Source: Zhengitettix transpicula (Eukaryota > Arthropoda > Insecta > Orthoptera > Tetrigidae). From it: a stretch of 64,000 nucleotides of DNA. The position numbers and the translations under genes were made by a program. The DNA is taken from NCBI GenBank assembly GCA_037074705.1, contig CM073594.1, positions 73,208,509 through 73,272,508 on the forward strand, given 5' to 3'. The notes under the pieces were generated by a model. That model ran no database searches and was not told where the DNA came from. It saw only the letters and a list, made by a program, of their open reading frames with translations. Shown here piece by piece: positions 44,886-55,412 of the stretch (positions within the stretch are counted from its first letter, which is position 1; each line of letters begins with the position of its first letter).

Positions 44886-45251
44886 TTTATATTATCACTT
44901 TTTTGTCTGAATTGACTAAGTTTCTTATTCTTTACCACATCGCTCTGTACTTTTGGTTTTCCTTAATTCACCACTACTTCTTTTAAGCTTAAATATCTCT
45001 TGCCTTGAAATTTTTTTATTTGAATGTTATTAAAATTTCATTCACCTTATTTTTTTTGACATTGAACTACAAGATTTACTATACAACAGGCAATGTCCGT
45101 CGTTCAGAAAAGACTGTGGCTTTATTATTATGACAATAAAGAAACGGAGACATGGCAGCAGAAAAATAATAAATAAAACTATTTCGGAAACACAAAAACG
45201 TACATACACAGAAAGAGAAATCAATAATAAAGATTATTGCAAAAAATAATT

Positions 45252-45310
45252 TTTTTTAGTCATGATTGTCAAAGGAATCATTTTTTTAGTCATGATTGTC
45301 AAAGTAACTT
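45252..45310. repeat. Short direct duplication
   Basis: TTTAGTCATGATTGTCAAAG occurs twice, 32 bp apart. Confidence 0.85.
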
Positions 45311-45700
45311 AACATAAATAAAACTGTCTGTTGTTTCGACGCGGATTTGCGTCTTTTTCGAACGAAGAATAACTTTAGACTGTAATTGAACAAGAAACTA
45401 AAATCAAAGATAAAAAATAAGAGCCTAAGAACTGAAAACAAAACATCATATAACATTTTGAGACTTTCTCTGTCATGTAATATTAACAGTATTTGTATGA
45501 TATTTAATATACAGCATTTCAGAAATTAATCTTTTCAATTAATGTGGTTCTCTGTATAAAATGGAGACATTGAGGTCAAAATCTAAACTATGTATACAAG
45601 ATGACAGTTTGAAATTAGATTTATATCCTTTAATCTTAGTATTTAAAATTCTTTTTAAAATGAAAAATTTACGTCTGATACAAAATAATGAACTCAAAGG
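45310..45700 (-). mobile_element. PLE C-terminal fragment, reverse
   Basis: Minus-strand frame 45539-45724 holds KGYKSNFKLSSCIHSLDFDL, the C-terminal part of the PLE endonuclease region, and continues to the LISEML-type end near 45520. Downstream lies the type-3 hairpin (45334-45360). Inverted relative to the copy at 48.1-48.56 kb, about 2.4 kb away. Confidence 0.7.
45333..45360 (-). ncRNA. Hammerhead-like hairpin, type-3 family
   Basis: On the minus strand AAAAAGACGC, loop AAATCC, GCGTC, GAAACAACAG. Perfect 5-bp stem; the position corresponds to stem II and the GAAA box of a hammerhead, but CUGANGA is replaced by a UUAGAAAAA-like string. Confidence 0.45.
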
Positions 45701-45995
45701 CTTTTGAGTTTTGTCAACTGACAAGTGTAGTTGTGTCGCTCTAGGCTCTTCTTCGCACCTTTTTTTTGTCTGAATTGGCTAACTTATTAATTAAAATTCT
45801 TTCTATTTGGCCTATATAACAAAAGTCTCAACTTGAATACTTAATTTTATAAAATTATTAATGGAATCTTTTTTTCCTTTGATAAAACCAGGAAATGAAT
45901 ATATGGGCTTAAAAATTGCAGAAAATTGTAGATTTTTAAGCAATTGTTTTAGATTAAATGACAACATACCACATAAAGGTAAGACAATAAATTAA
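45700..45995. mobile_element. PLE tail without hammerhead, joined to a reverse PLE fragment
   Basis: 45714-45758 matches the sequence before the hammerhead in other tails (GTTGTGTCGCTCTAGGCTCT, CTTCTTCGCACC) but runs straight into TTTTTTTGTCTGAATTGGC, skipping exactly the ribozyme. 45800-45995 is a reverse PLE fragment like 63590-63780 (GGGCTTAAAAATTGCAG). Confidence 0.6.
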
Positions 45996-45999
45996 TTGT

Positions 46000-46260
46000 A
46001 AACATGGTGTCCGTATAACATTTATACGAGGTCTTTCCCGGTGAACTGCATGTTTTTCCAACCTCATTATACATCCTTGCAGAAGATGACGGTGACAGTC
46101 ATCGGAGCGTCACTGATCACGTTTGGAAACCCAAGAAAAATTCATACATAAATACAAATGTTTATGGTTAAATTGAGTTGCGGAATAATTCTGGCTCGGT
46201 TTCCATGAATGGTTGGGGCGTAAGTGAGAGAAACTTTAAATGATAACTACGTGACTGAGC
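46000..46260. other. Spacer
   Basis: No feature recognised. Confidence 0.35.
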
Positions 46261-47000
46261 CGTTGCAGCAATTAGGCTACCTCACAGGCGAGGCGAGGCG
46301 AGGCGAAGACCACGGCCACGCGCGCGACAGCGGCGGCAGCGACGGAGCTCAACTGAGTAGGTCGTAGCTTTTCTTTGTCACCGTAAATGAACAAGGGGAT
46401 GACGTGGGGGCGCATCTGAGAGGCACTCACCCTGAAATGGAGTTCCTGTGTCCCCGAAACCGCCACACCTCGCCTTCACCTCGCCACTCTAACGCGCGTA
46501 CAGTCACGTCCACATGCAAATGCAGCACCTTGTCAGCCCCGTGATTAATGCGGAGCGTGTGTGGCAACGTCGCGATCGCGGTCTTCATTTAGCGCCTGTG
46601 TCACGGCTAACATTACGTTACATCATCAATCCTCGGCTTCCGGCCCTACTCAAACTCTGCCGCTTCGTTAGTCGTCTCTCTTTACGTCTATAAAAAGGAG
46701 GACGAGTCCACTCGCACGTCACGGCGCAGATAAATTAACAAAGCACGGCGATTGGAAATAGAAAGCTGTCGTCCTAGCGCTCGATGTTGAGACCCGCCAT
46801 TTTGTGCGCGTGTGGGAGGAGCAGCTGTGTATTTTCCCCCACGATGCTGAATTATTCGCGAGGATCGGGCGCCACAACACGGCACCTTCAGCCACCACCA
46901 GGTCGCTCAATTATGCAGGGACAGACAGAAGCAGGCCGCCCTTCCCACGACATCCTCTCATCTGCGACAGTTCAATCATTGCATCCGTCTCAAAGATCTT
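46260..47000. other. GC/CpG-rich island, candidate host promoter region
   Basis: The strongest CpG-rich stretch of the window (GAGGCGAGGCGAGGCGA near 46287, CGCGCGACAGCGGCGG near 46320). It has a TATA-like TATAAAAAGG at 46690 oriented to the right and is not repeated. Open frames on both strands (60-75 codons) have no domain. A promoter or first exon of a gene lying further right is possible; no splice-supported coding sequence was found. Confidence 0.4.
46690..46699 (+). promoter_or_regulatory. TATA-like box in CpG-rich region
   Basis: TATAAAAAGG. No clear TCAGT-type initiator occurs about 30 bp downstream, so it is a candidate only. Confidence 0.3.
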
Positions 47001-47600
47001 GTGAAAATTAACAAAGTAGAAGTAACGAGTGTTCCTAATTGTCGTGTTTCCTCGCTCCTCTATATCTATATATAGAGCTGTCGGGTTCGAGGGCGACTTA
47101 CACAAATATTTTCCCTGCTTCACCTCCAAGTTCACACTCTCCCTTCTTCCAAGTGACGAAGCACAGCCGGTTAAGGAGAAAACCCCTTCAACTGTTACAC
47201 CAACCCTGGAAGATCACAGACGTCTGACAAAAACCACCAAAGAAATTAAATTCATTATACAATGCACTATTTTCATTTGTAACCTTAGTGCGTGCGATTT
47301 GACTACGCTCTTGTGGAGACGTCACCTGCACAGGTTGGTCGACGTTCTTCTTTCTTTCATGGAAAGCTTTGCGTAGTTTCCCAGACCATATTGCAGTCTT
47401 CAATTCTGCAATGATTCAAAGTGAACGGATTTCATTGCATAGAAAACATTTGCAGCAGGAATTAAAGTCAAAGGAGAAAGAATCCCAAGATTGACAACAA
47501 GATATTGTAGTCAGAGAAGAGAAAGATTTTAACTATTGATAATTACAAACACCATTCACTAGGAACCAACCACTTTTATTTATTTTAATAAGAACTTTCG
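47000..47600. other. Spacer with open frame of unclear nature
   Basis: A 115-codon plus-strand frame (47029-47376) shows no recognisable domain. Composition falls from GC-balanced to AT-rich. Confidence 0.3.
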
Positions 47601-47625
47601 ATATTTGTCACGTTTAATATCTTCC

Positions 47626-48025
47626 TCTAATAAAAACATTGTGTTTGTTTGTGTGTTTGTATGTTCCTCATACAATGGAGCAAATTTTACCAAATTTAAT
47701 ACTCGTGTTCTTTTGGAACCGGAAACAAACTTTGTGATTGTAAAACACGTCTACCAACCCCAGGAGCGGGGGTGGACAGGGGTGGGATTTTTCAAATATA
47801 CTCAAACGACGGATATTTGCGTCTAATAAATATTTTAGGGGGTCAATGAGTGTTACTTCTCGATGTTTTTTTGTGTATAATTGGAGGGGAGCGCCCTCAC
47901 GGAGGGGGTGCAGGGGCGTTACACAAAAATAACGCAAAAACTACCGAGATTGGTCTCAAATCCGGGCTTATAGATGTCTCTGAGTTTAATTATGACAACT
48001 CGGGCAATGCTGGACAACCAGATAG
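47626..48025 (+). mobile_element. Helitron-like non-autonomous element H4
   Basis: 5' TCTAATAAAAACATTG and 3' CTCGGGCAATGCTGGACAAC followed by CAGATAG. 400 bp. Interior blocks (CCAACCCCAGGAGCGGGG, GATATTTGCGTC, GATTGGTCTCAAATCCGGG) match H2 and H6. Confidence 0.65.
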
Positions 48026-48099
48026 TAATTAAAATAAATTAAATGCTTACATTTTTCTGTAAGCAAACTCTACATTCAAGTTGTGCTAAGTTTTAGTGG

Positions 48100-48570
48100 T
48101 CTTTCTCTTAATAAAGCCTTTGAGTTCATTATTTTCAATCAGACGTAAGTTTTTCATTTTAAAAAGAATTTAAATACTAAGATTAAAGGACATAAATCTA
48201 ATTTCAAACTGTCATCTTGTAAACATAGTCCAATCACGGTTTAGATTTTGACCTCAATGCCTCCATTTTATACAGAGAACCACATTATTTGAAAAGATTA
48301 ATTTCTGAAATGCTGTATATTAAATATCATACAAATACTGTTAATATTACATGACAGAGAAAGTCTCAAAATGTTATATGATGCTTTGTTTTAAGTTGTT
48401 TGGTTCTTAGTTTTTATCTTTGATTTTTGTTTCTTGTTCAACTACTGTCTAAAGTTATTCTTCGTTAGAAAAAGACGCAAATCCGCGTCGAAACGACAGG
48501 CAGTTTTATTTATTTTAAGTTCCTCTGACAATCATAACTAAAAAACATAATTTATTCCAATAATCTTTAC
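48100..48570 (+). mobile_element. PLE C-terminal fragment, forward
   Basis: Matches the complement of 45310-45700: GGACATAAATCTAATTTCAA, AACTGTCATCTTGTAAACAT and the type-3 hairpin at 48473. Followed by CTGCCATGTCTCCATTTCTT near 48640, also in inverted copy at 45130-45160. Confidence 0.7.
48464..48500 (+). ncRNA. Hammerhead-like hairpin, type-3 family (best copy)
   Basis: GTTAGAAAAAGACGC, loop AAATCC, GCGTC (48485-48489), GAAA (48490-48493), CGACAGGCAG. The stem is perfect. The canonical first core box is missing in every copy. It may be a diverged hammerhead or a conserved structure of another role. Confidence 0.5.
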
Positions 48571-48857
48571 TACTGATTTCTCTTTTTGTGTATGTACTTT
48601 TTTGTGTTTCCGAAATGGTTTTAGTTATTATTTTTTTGCTGCCATGTCTCCATTTCTTTATGGTCATAATAATAAAGCCTGTGTCACATTAAATCTAGTT
48701 ATTCAGTGTCAAAAAAATAAGTTGAATGAAATTTTATAATTCAGTTGTATTTGACTAAGACATAAACGCGTTAACACGAGCAATTATTATAATATTAATT
48801 TCAATTGTCTGGATATGACTCTAGCTCATTTTTTTCTTTAGCCTATTACTACTATTA

Positions 48858-50030
48858 CTAGCTGAGTGTTCGGCGTAGCTCGGGTATTTATTTTTTCAAT
48901 TAGCCCGGGGCAGGAATTGATTCGCCCCAAGCCTCCTTCATTTAACAAAAGCGTCAATCTTTGTAACATTTACGTTCCCCTCCCCGACGTAATACCTCGG
49001 CAGCTAATTTCAGGATGATGACCGACGGTACTTTAACAACTCGGGAATTCTCCTACTACATAAAATACGAGTGTCTGAAAAATCACTACAATTAAAACAG
49101 AAACAAAAAAATAACCGCTAACTTAATAAAGTCGAAAACTACTCCCGTAGCTTAAAGGAGTAAAGAAGTACAACCTTTAACTAAACTGCGACTAAAATAT
49201 AGCTCGTACCCTAAGAAACAAAATTACCGGCTTATATAAGAGGATCAAAACTACTCCTGTACCGTGCCCACCTCCACGAAGTGGAACATAATATTTAATT
49301 AAGCACCATGGTTAATGCTAGAATTAAACCCAGCGACTCCTATAACCCCGGAATCGACACTAATATCGATCTGTTTTGCGCTAATTTTTATGTAAACCCC
49401 CTTCTATCATCACTCTTATCGTGAGGGTGCTTCCCTTCCTTGCCTTTTGGAATTGAAATGAGACACATAACAATTCTAGAATTCCACTATCAAATTAAGC
49501 GACCCCGAAAACGTTTTGTTCGACGCTAATAATGGCCGTTTAGGAATGTTTATCAATTCCACCCCTCCACCACCACCTCTTGAGGTGGTAGGAGTGTCTT
49601 AACCCCTCAGTGTTGTTTCCTGGATCGTAATTAACAAGTATATAAAGTTTGGTAGAAATTGGTCTACGCGTTTAAAATGTCAAAATTAAACTCATTGACC
49701 CCAATCTCGGTTGTTTCGCGTTTTTTTAAGTAACGCCACGCCACCCTCGCCCTTATTTGTGCTTTAAGGGCTTGAAATTTTACACTGAATATATCTGGAT
49801 AGAAACTAAGAATCACATATATCGCGAAAAGTAAATAATCAACGATAATATCGGCCGTTTTAGTATGTTTTTAAATTTAACCACCGTTCACCCCTTGAGA
49901 GTTTTCTAACGCTTCGAAAACCCGACAGAAACCTTCGCAGGGGTGCGCACAACTCATCAAAGTTTCATCGTAAGGGGATGCATGGTTTAGGAGTGGATAG
50001 GGAACTCACAGAAATTCATTTTTATATAGA
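48858..50030 (-). mobile_element. Helitron-like non-autonomous element H5
   Basis: Reverse copy: left CTAGCTGAGTGTTCGGCG is the complement of the 3' end, and the right end is the complement of TCTATATAAAAATGAATTTC. 1173 bp; two internal blocks (49300-49650 and 49690-49930) resemble each other and H2, suggesting internal duplication. Non-coding. Confidence 0.66.
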
Positions 50031-50148
50031 GGGAGTTTTACAGTTATTTAACAGATTAATATTTAATTACCACACTATATATTTAAATTTGACCGTTTAT
50101 TATCTGAGCGTCATCATGCCTTAGGAATTAACTGATTTGAAACAATTG

Positions 50149-51069
50149 TAATCGATGAAATGGCAAAATCATGGACCCTGGTTACGTGACAGAGTAGCTG
50201 ACGTGGTATTAAAACACGGTGATTGGTCGTACCCAAACTCTCACGCGTTGGGTTGATTGATAAACCATTTGCCGGTACTAACAACGTTTCTCTTCTCCTG
50301 ACTGTTCATCTCTCGACACTTTCAGGAAGTTTCTGTCCTTCCATAAGTGTTTTAGGTTTCCTCTGCAAAGAGTAATCAAATATTTAGCGCTACATTAAGA
50401 TTCCTACGCGTACTGAGATCAACATATTCCACATAAAGACAATGTGTAACAATATGTCTGGCTGATGATCCGGAGGTGCAGCAGATCCAGTTCCCGGAGG
50501 AAAATTGGATAACTACGACCGTGTGTTTGACAATCAAGTGTAGAGTCAGTGATTCATTGCCTTTTTAGTGTAAATTGTGTGCCCGAGTCCAGGAATCTAA
50601 GTCTGGTACCAGCCGAACAGTTTTGTAAGTACATTATAATAAGTTTGTAAACGATAGTTAAAGGTATTCGTCAGATTTAGTTCGTTTCGTTTGGTTTCGA
50701 ATGGTCATTGTTTAATTTATAAATTCTATGATTGTTCTTTACTTATCAAGCTAGGTAAACGACCCTAGGAGAAGAGTTATCAAATTTCTAAACATTCAAA
50801 CTTTAAATGTATTTAACCTCAGAGAAAAAGTTATAGATTTCAATTACAAAAATAAATGGTATCATAAAGTTTAAAGTAGTTATTATTTCTCAATCCTTTC
50901 TGTTAAAATAAAATAAACTGTTCCAGAACGAATTATCAATTTAATCAAACTGAAAATTAATTGTTTAAATAATTCAATAAAATTTTGTCTGTTAATTAAT
51001 CATTACATTTGGTGCCTCAACGTGGGCGATTAAATTTCAGCTGTTAATTAACTTCTATTTATCATTACA
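50149..51069 (+). mobile_element. TA-LTR copy E14
   Basis: Matches E3/E9 from AAGAGTAATCAAATATTTAG (50368) onward, with CTGGTACCAG (about 50606) and GTAAGTAC (about 50625). PBS-like TTTGGTGCCTCAACGTGGGC at about 51008-51027, directly after ATTACA, is the clearest in the window. The terminal ATTACA is at 51064-51069, then (TA)n. The 5' limit is uncertain because the first ~200 bp do not match other copies. Confidence 0.72.
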
Positions 51070-51087
51070 ATATATATATATATATAT
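51070..51087. repeat. (TA)n tract between E14 and E15
   Basis: About 18 bp of TA joining two TA-LTR copies end to start. Confidence 0.93.
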
Positions 51088-52047
51088 ATTGTGGTAATTA
51101 AAAGGTAATCATTAATTAATAATTAAAAATTTGGACTCGAAGTGTTAGCGACAGAAAACACACAAGTTGCATACAAGAATGGGCAAGTCTAATCATTCAA
51201 TTCTCAATTAAGACCATTGTTTTTCGATTGTGGGAGTCCAGGCCACTGTATCCAGCATCTAATGATCTTCAGAACGAGCAAATAATATTTCCTTAACGAA
51301 CGGAGAACCAACTTTTGTCAAACCAACACTGATAATTAGAGTCAGAGTTAAAAATGGCCTGTTATAAAGTGCAATGAGTGTGTAAGTGAATGAACGAGCC
51401 AAATTACCCTGATATCCAGAAACTGTAAGTTACAATTTCACTGAATCCATATTTGTAAATCATTAAGTAAAGGTAATTATCGTCAGATTTCGGATTTCGA
51501 GTGTTGTTTAGAATTTAAAGTTAACATTTTATGTGTTATGTGTTTTGTGTGCATTGTAAATAATACATTGATGAAGTAGGTCCATAATAACTTCATAATA
51601 ATTTAATTGTTAACTAATATTTTCTTCATTAAAGACCCAGTAAAGACTCTAAGAAAGAGTAAATTTGGATTGTAAAATATTAATTAATAAGATGAAATTG
51701 AAAGTTAATTTTGATAGTTGTTGTAAATTTTCCTTCGGTAATTTTGTAAATTTAATTGTTCGTAAACTAATAAATTAATTTTGTTTGTATATTTTAAAAT
51801 TTTATTATTATTAAAGCATCTTTTCAGTTTAATATTTAAATTACGTCAAATGCGTGGCATTAACGTGGTGATTTAACTTTTAATTAATTTGTGATTACCA
51901 CAAATTGGCACTTCAGTGTGAGTCTAACTATTTTATTTAGTTATCTTTCATTTGTATTTTATCATTCTTTCATTTAAAATTATTACTAATTGGGCGCCTG
52001 AATGTGGGGCTGTGTGTTATTTTAAATTTCTTTGATTTGTATTAATT

Positions 52048-52050
<3 letters not shown>
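51088..52050 (+). mobile_element. TA-LTR copy E15, with three PBS-like units
   Basis: 963 bp between two TA tracts. It begins TGTGGTAATTAAAAGGTAAT and ends TTAATTACA. Three PBS-like segments lie in series near its 3' end: GCGTGGCATTAACGTGGTGA (about 51850), TTGGCACTTCAGTGTGAG (about 51905) and TTGGGCGCCTGAATGTGGGG (about 51990), the last two each preceded by a decayed ATTACA. Confidence 0.78.

Positions 52051-52092
<42 letters not shown>
52051..52092. repeat. (TA)n tract between E15 and E16
   Basis: About 42 bp of pure TA, the longest tract together with 5829-5869. Confidence 0.95.
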
Positions 52093-52095
<3 letters not shown>

Positions 52096-53001
52096 AATGA
52101 TAGACGGGCAAATTAAAAGAATTCATTATTTAAGATTATTGAACAAAATTGTTATCGGCGAATACACAGATACAATAATGGTCGAGAATTCTGAACAGGC
52201 AGGACATTGTTGATTTGAGTGCGCGTAAGTCGACGGAACGGGAGTCAGCCACGAAACCTTGCTATATGCGGAATAAATTGAAATTTTGTTGGTCAGCTCC
52301 AGGACATTGTGGAATACAAAGTAATGGAGTTTGGAAGTTGGAAGTTGGTGAAGGATATCAGTAGAGGACAGAACAAAGTTTAATTCGGTCGGAGATTAGA
52401 GACGAGAGCGTCAATCCACATTTGGTCTGCAATATCGAGGAGTTCTCAAAGTAAAGTCGATGGATGTATGTGGGACGAAGGTTTCGGAACAATTGTGTCC
52501 GGTGGTCAATCGGACGGAGTTTGGCAAAGTGAAGCAAAGTAAAAACGCCTGTTAAAGTGTTCAAGGCGAAAAGTGTGTTATAAAATCTCTACAATTGCCT
52601 TGGTACTGGTACAACAGTGAGTAAAAAAAGGAAACATTTAAAAATTCATATTTGTAAACGTTAATAAAAGGTAGAATATCGTCAGATTTTGATTTCGATT
52701 TCATTTAGTTTTATTTAGATTAAATTTCGAGAGTTTATAAAAATATTTGTTAGTAGTAAAAATTTAATTGTTATTTATTTAAAAAGGCCCAATAAGACCC
52801 TGAGGTAAGAGAAAATGGCATTTTTGTATAAAAATTGATGTTAAGTCCAACAAGTAATTTGTTTTATAAAGTAAATAGCTGAGCATAATAAACCATTTGT
52901 TTAAGTGAATTGAATCAATGTAATTATTTTCATGCTCCTTTCATTCAGTAATTTCAATGATTAGTCCAAATTTAAGTAATTAATTAATTTTGCATATTAC
53001 A
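52093..53001 (+). mobile_element. TA-LTR copy E16
   Basis: Starts TGTAATGATAGACGGGC and ends GCATATTACA. It has a variant palindrome (TTGGTACTGGTAC, about 52600) and GTGAGTAA at about 52618. It is the most diverged copy in its first half. Confidence 0.72.
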
Positions 53002-53573
53002 TTGTAATGCCTATTAATTAAGGCATTAATTGTAATTGATAATCAAAATGGTTGGAGAAACATTATTGACATCGGGACCCGCACCCATAACAGCAACAAT
53101 GAAAGAGAGTTTTTGTTTCTTTGTTGGAAGCGGAAAAATGCGCGCTCAAAATTAAGAGACGGTTGTAGAGTCTTCAGTCGGCGGTCAGAAATGCCAGAAA
53201 GTGGTCGTGTTAGAAAGATGATATCAAATATTAAAAAGTAAAGTTAAATAGCAGTCGTCGCCAAAGCATAGCAGAGAGAACTTGTTGAATTACAGTAAAG
53301 GAGTCTTCGTCGAAATATAGCAGAGAGCAATTGATATAGAAAGATTGCTGTGGACGGATAAAAAGTAACAGTTTCAGAAAGAGTCCAGATACCGGTATTA
53401 GAACAATTGTGTTATAAGTTGCACTCTGCAAGAGAAATGGCCAAATACTCATCGATAAACATTTTGTATGCTGAAGTCTAATTTATACTATTCTCAAATT
53501 AGACCACTGTCTTCGATTGTAGGAGACCAGGACACTGCATCCAGCGTCTAATAATCTTCAGAACAAGCAAATA

Positions 53574-54853
53574 CGAGGGTGAATCAAATATAAACAAGAC
53601 TTATTTTTTAAATATTTATTTTGATTTTAAACGCACAATAAATCATAGTTTATTTTTCTACATAATCTCCTGATTTATAAACACATTTTTCCCAGCGTAT
53701 AGGTAATTTTTTAATTCCTTCCACGTAAAAAGAGTCAGGTCGTGTTTGTAGCCAATTGCACACATATGCTTCAACCTCATTATCGCTACGGAATTTTTGC
53801 CCTCCCAAAGCTTCCTTGAGAGGACCAAAGACATGGAAGTCGCCGGGAGACAGGTCTGGACTGTATGGAGGGTGTTCCAGTGTCTCCCAACCCAGTTGCT
53901 CCAATTTTTGTACGGTCAGGGCTGCTGTATGGGGGCGAGCATTGTCATGGAGGAGAATCACTTTTCTCATCGGAAGGTCTTGTCTTTTGCGGCGATATGC
54001 AAGTCTGACCTCAGTCAAAATTTGGCAGTAGTATGCCGCATTAATTGTTCTGCGCTCATGCAAAAACTCAAGGTGCAGCAGGCCACGCTGGTCAAAAAAA
54101 AACGGTAGCCAAAACCTTGCCAGCCGATAATCGTGACTTGGCTTTCACTGGTCCGGTTTCTCCTTACTTCCTCCACTTCATACTCGCTTGTTTCGAACCC
54201 ACGTTTCATCACAGGTGACACTGTGAGAAAGAAATGGGTCTCCTTCTTCCCGAAATCGTGCAAGAAGACGCTCACACACTTGAAAACGATTCAGTTTCTG
54301 GTCAACTGTGAGAAGGCGAGGAACCCACCTGGCATACACCTTGCGATACCCTAGCTCCTCTGAGAGTATAGAGTAAGTGCTCCCATAACTTATTCCAACC
54401 TCAATTGCAATATCCGAAGTTGTTAGACGCCTATCACCTTCAACAAGTTGACGAACACTGTCGATGTTGCCCGCTGTAATGCTGGTGCGGGGTCTGCGGT
54501 CATGGCTCTCATTTTCAACACGTTCACGGCCCTCCACGAACTGTTTATGCCAAGCAAACACTCTAGCTCGCGACAGCGTCTCTTCCCCGAACTGTGCAGT
54601 CAATCTTCTCAAGATTTCAACCGGTTTTACACCTTCTGCAGCTAAAAACTTGATAACAATACGTTGCGCAATAGAGGGAGGTACCTCCTGCTCGGACATC
54701 GTAACGATGGACACTGAGCGAGTCTATGATGATGAGCCACGTGCTTCCTCCACTCCTGACAAACCAACCTAACAGCCAATAAAAGCGGAACGTTATTCCA
54801 TCACTATTGCGTGCGCAGGTCCAAAAGTCTCGTTTATATTTGAGTCACCCTCG
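53574..54853 (-). mobile_element. mariner transposon, decayed copy 2
   Basis: Inverted ends CGAGGGTGAATCAAATATAA and CGAGGGTGACTCAAATATAA, with TA on both sides (53572-53573, 54854-54855). Length 1280 bp. Its ends differ from those of copy 1 at 7.5 kb, so it belongs to a different mariner family. Confidence 0.93.
53650..54714 (-). pseudogene. mariner transposase (DD34D) pseudogene, nearly complete
   Basis: The N-terminal 178 residues (54714-54178) are open, with a helix-turn-helix region (RVFAWHKQFVEGRERVENES, then GISYGSTYSIL) and the first catalytic box CDETWV. About 120 bp around 54060-54180 contain a stop and shifts between frames (the piece RLSAGKVLATVFF is in yet another frame). The C-terminal 137 residues (54063-53650) are open, with LLHDNARPHTAA and PPYSPDLSPGDFH, 34 residues between the last two aspartates, ending SGDYVEK. 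Only a few lesions separate it from a full frame, but it cannot be made as one protein. Confidence 0.93.
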
Positions 54854-55409
54854 TAATATTTTCTTAACGAACGGAGAACCAACTTTTGTCAAACCAACAG
54901 TGTTTATTAGAATCAGTGTTGAAAACGGCCTGTATATAAGGTGTGTGTGTACGAACGAGCCAAATTTGCCTGAGTAACCGTAAGTTAAAATTTCATGGTA
55001 TTCATATATGTAAACCGAATTAAAAGATGAAGTCAGATATCGTTCTTTTCTTAGTGATAAATAAATTGTTTAAAGTAGAATCCATTTTAGTTTAAGTTCG
55101 TCGATAAGCAAATTTCGTCTATGTTTAGACGAGTGTAAATATTTCTTTTTAAACCTAATTTCTGTGTTCTTTAATTATTTTGATTTATTGCCATTATCAA
55201 ACCCAGTTGAGACCCTTGAGAGAATGAGATTTTTTTATTTTAAATTGTATATTTGTTTCAAGTATTGCTAAATAAAATTTTGTTGGTTTTAAAGTTTATA
55301 ATTTTTTATTTGAAGCCACTTTATTAATTATTACAACATTTATGACGTGCTAACGAGTGGCGAAAGTCAATTATGTTCATTTAATCCAATAATTGTTATG
55401 TTGCATATT

Positions 55410-55412
<3 letters not shown>

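Larger units (their letters stand above)
44011..45035 (+). repeat. Inverted-repeat arm 2: PLE tail with nested DNA element
   Basis: Reverse complement of arm 1 (34965-36020). It includes the CAACTTGCAGTTGTGTCGCT block, a hammerhead at 44164-44205, the nested element 44218-44885 and the tail TCACTTTTTTGTCTGAATTG. Arms are about 8 kb apart. Confidence 0.8.
53003..55412 (+). mobile_element. TA-LTR copy E17, carrying a mariner
   Basis: Starts TGTAATGCCTATTAATTAAG one base after the end of E16 and ends CATATTACA followed by (TA)n. Without the 1.28-kb mariner it is about 1.13 kb. The split sequence (CAGAACAAGCAAA, then ATATTTTCTTAACGAACGGA) is continuous in E15. A PBS-like but decayed string (TATGACGTGCTAACGAGTGG) is near 55341. 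Confidence 0.78.

Noticed and set aside
47029..47376. Host gene of 115 codons
   Set aside because: No domain and no conserved neighbour; treated as chance.
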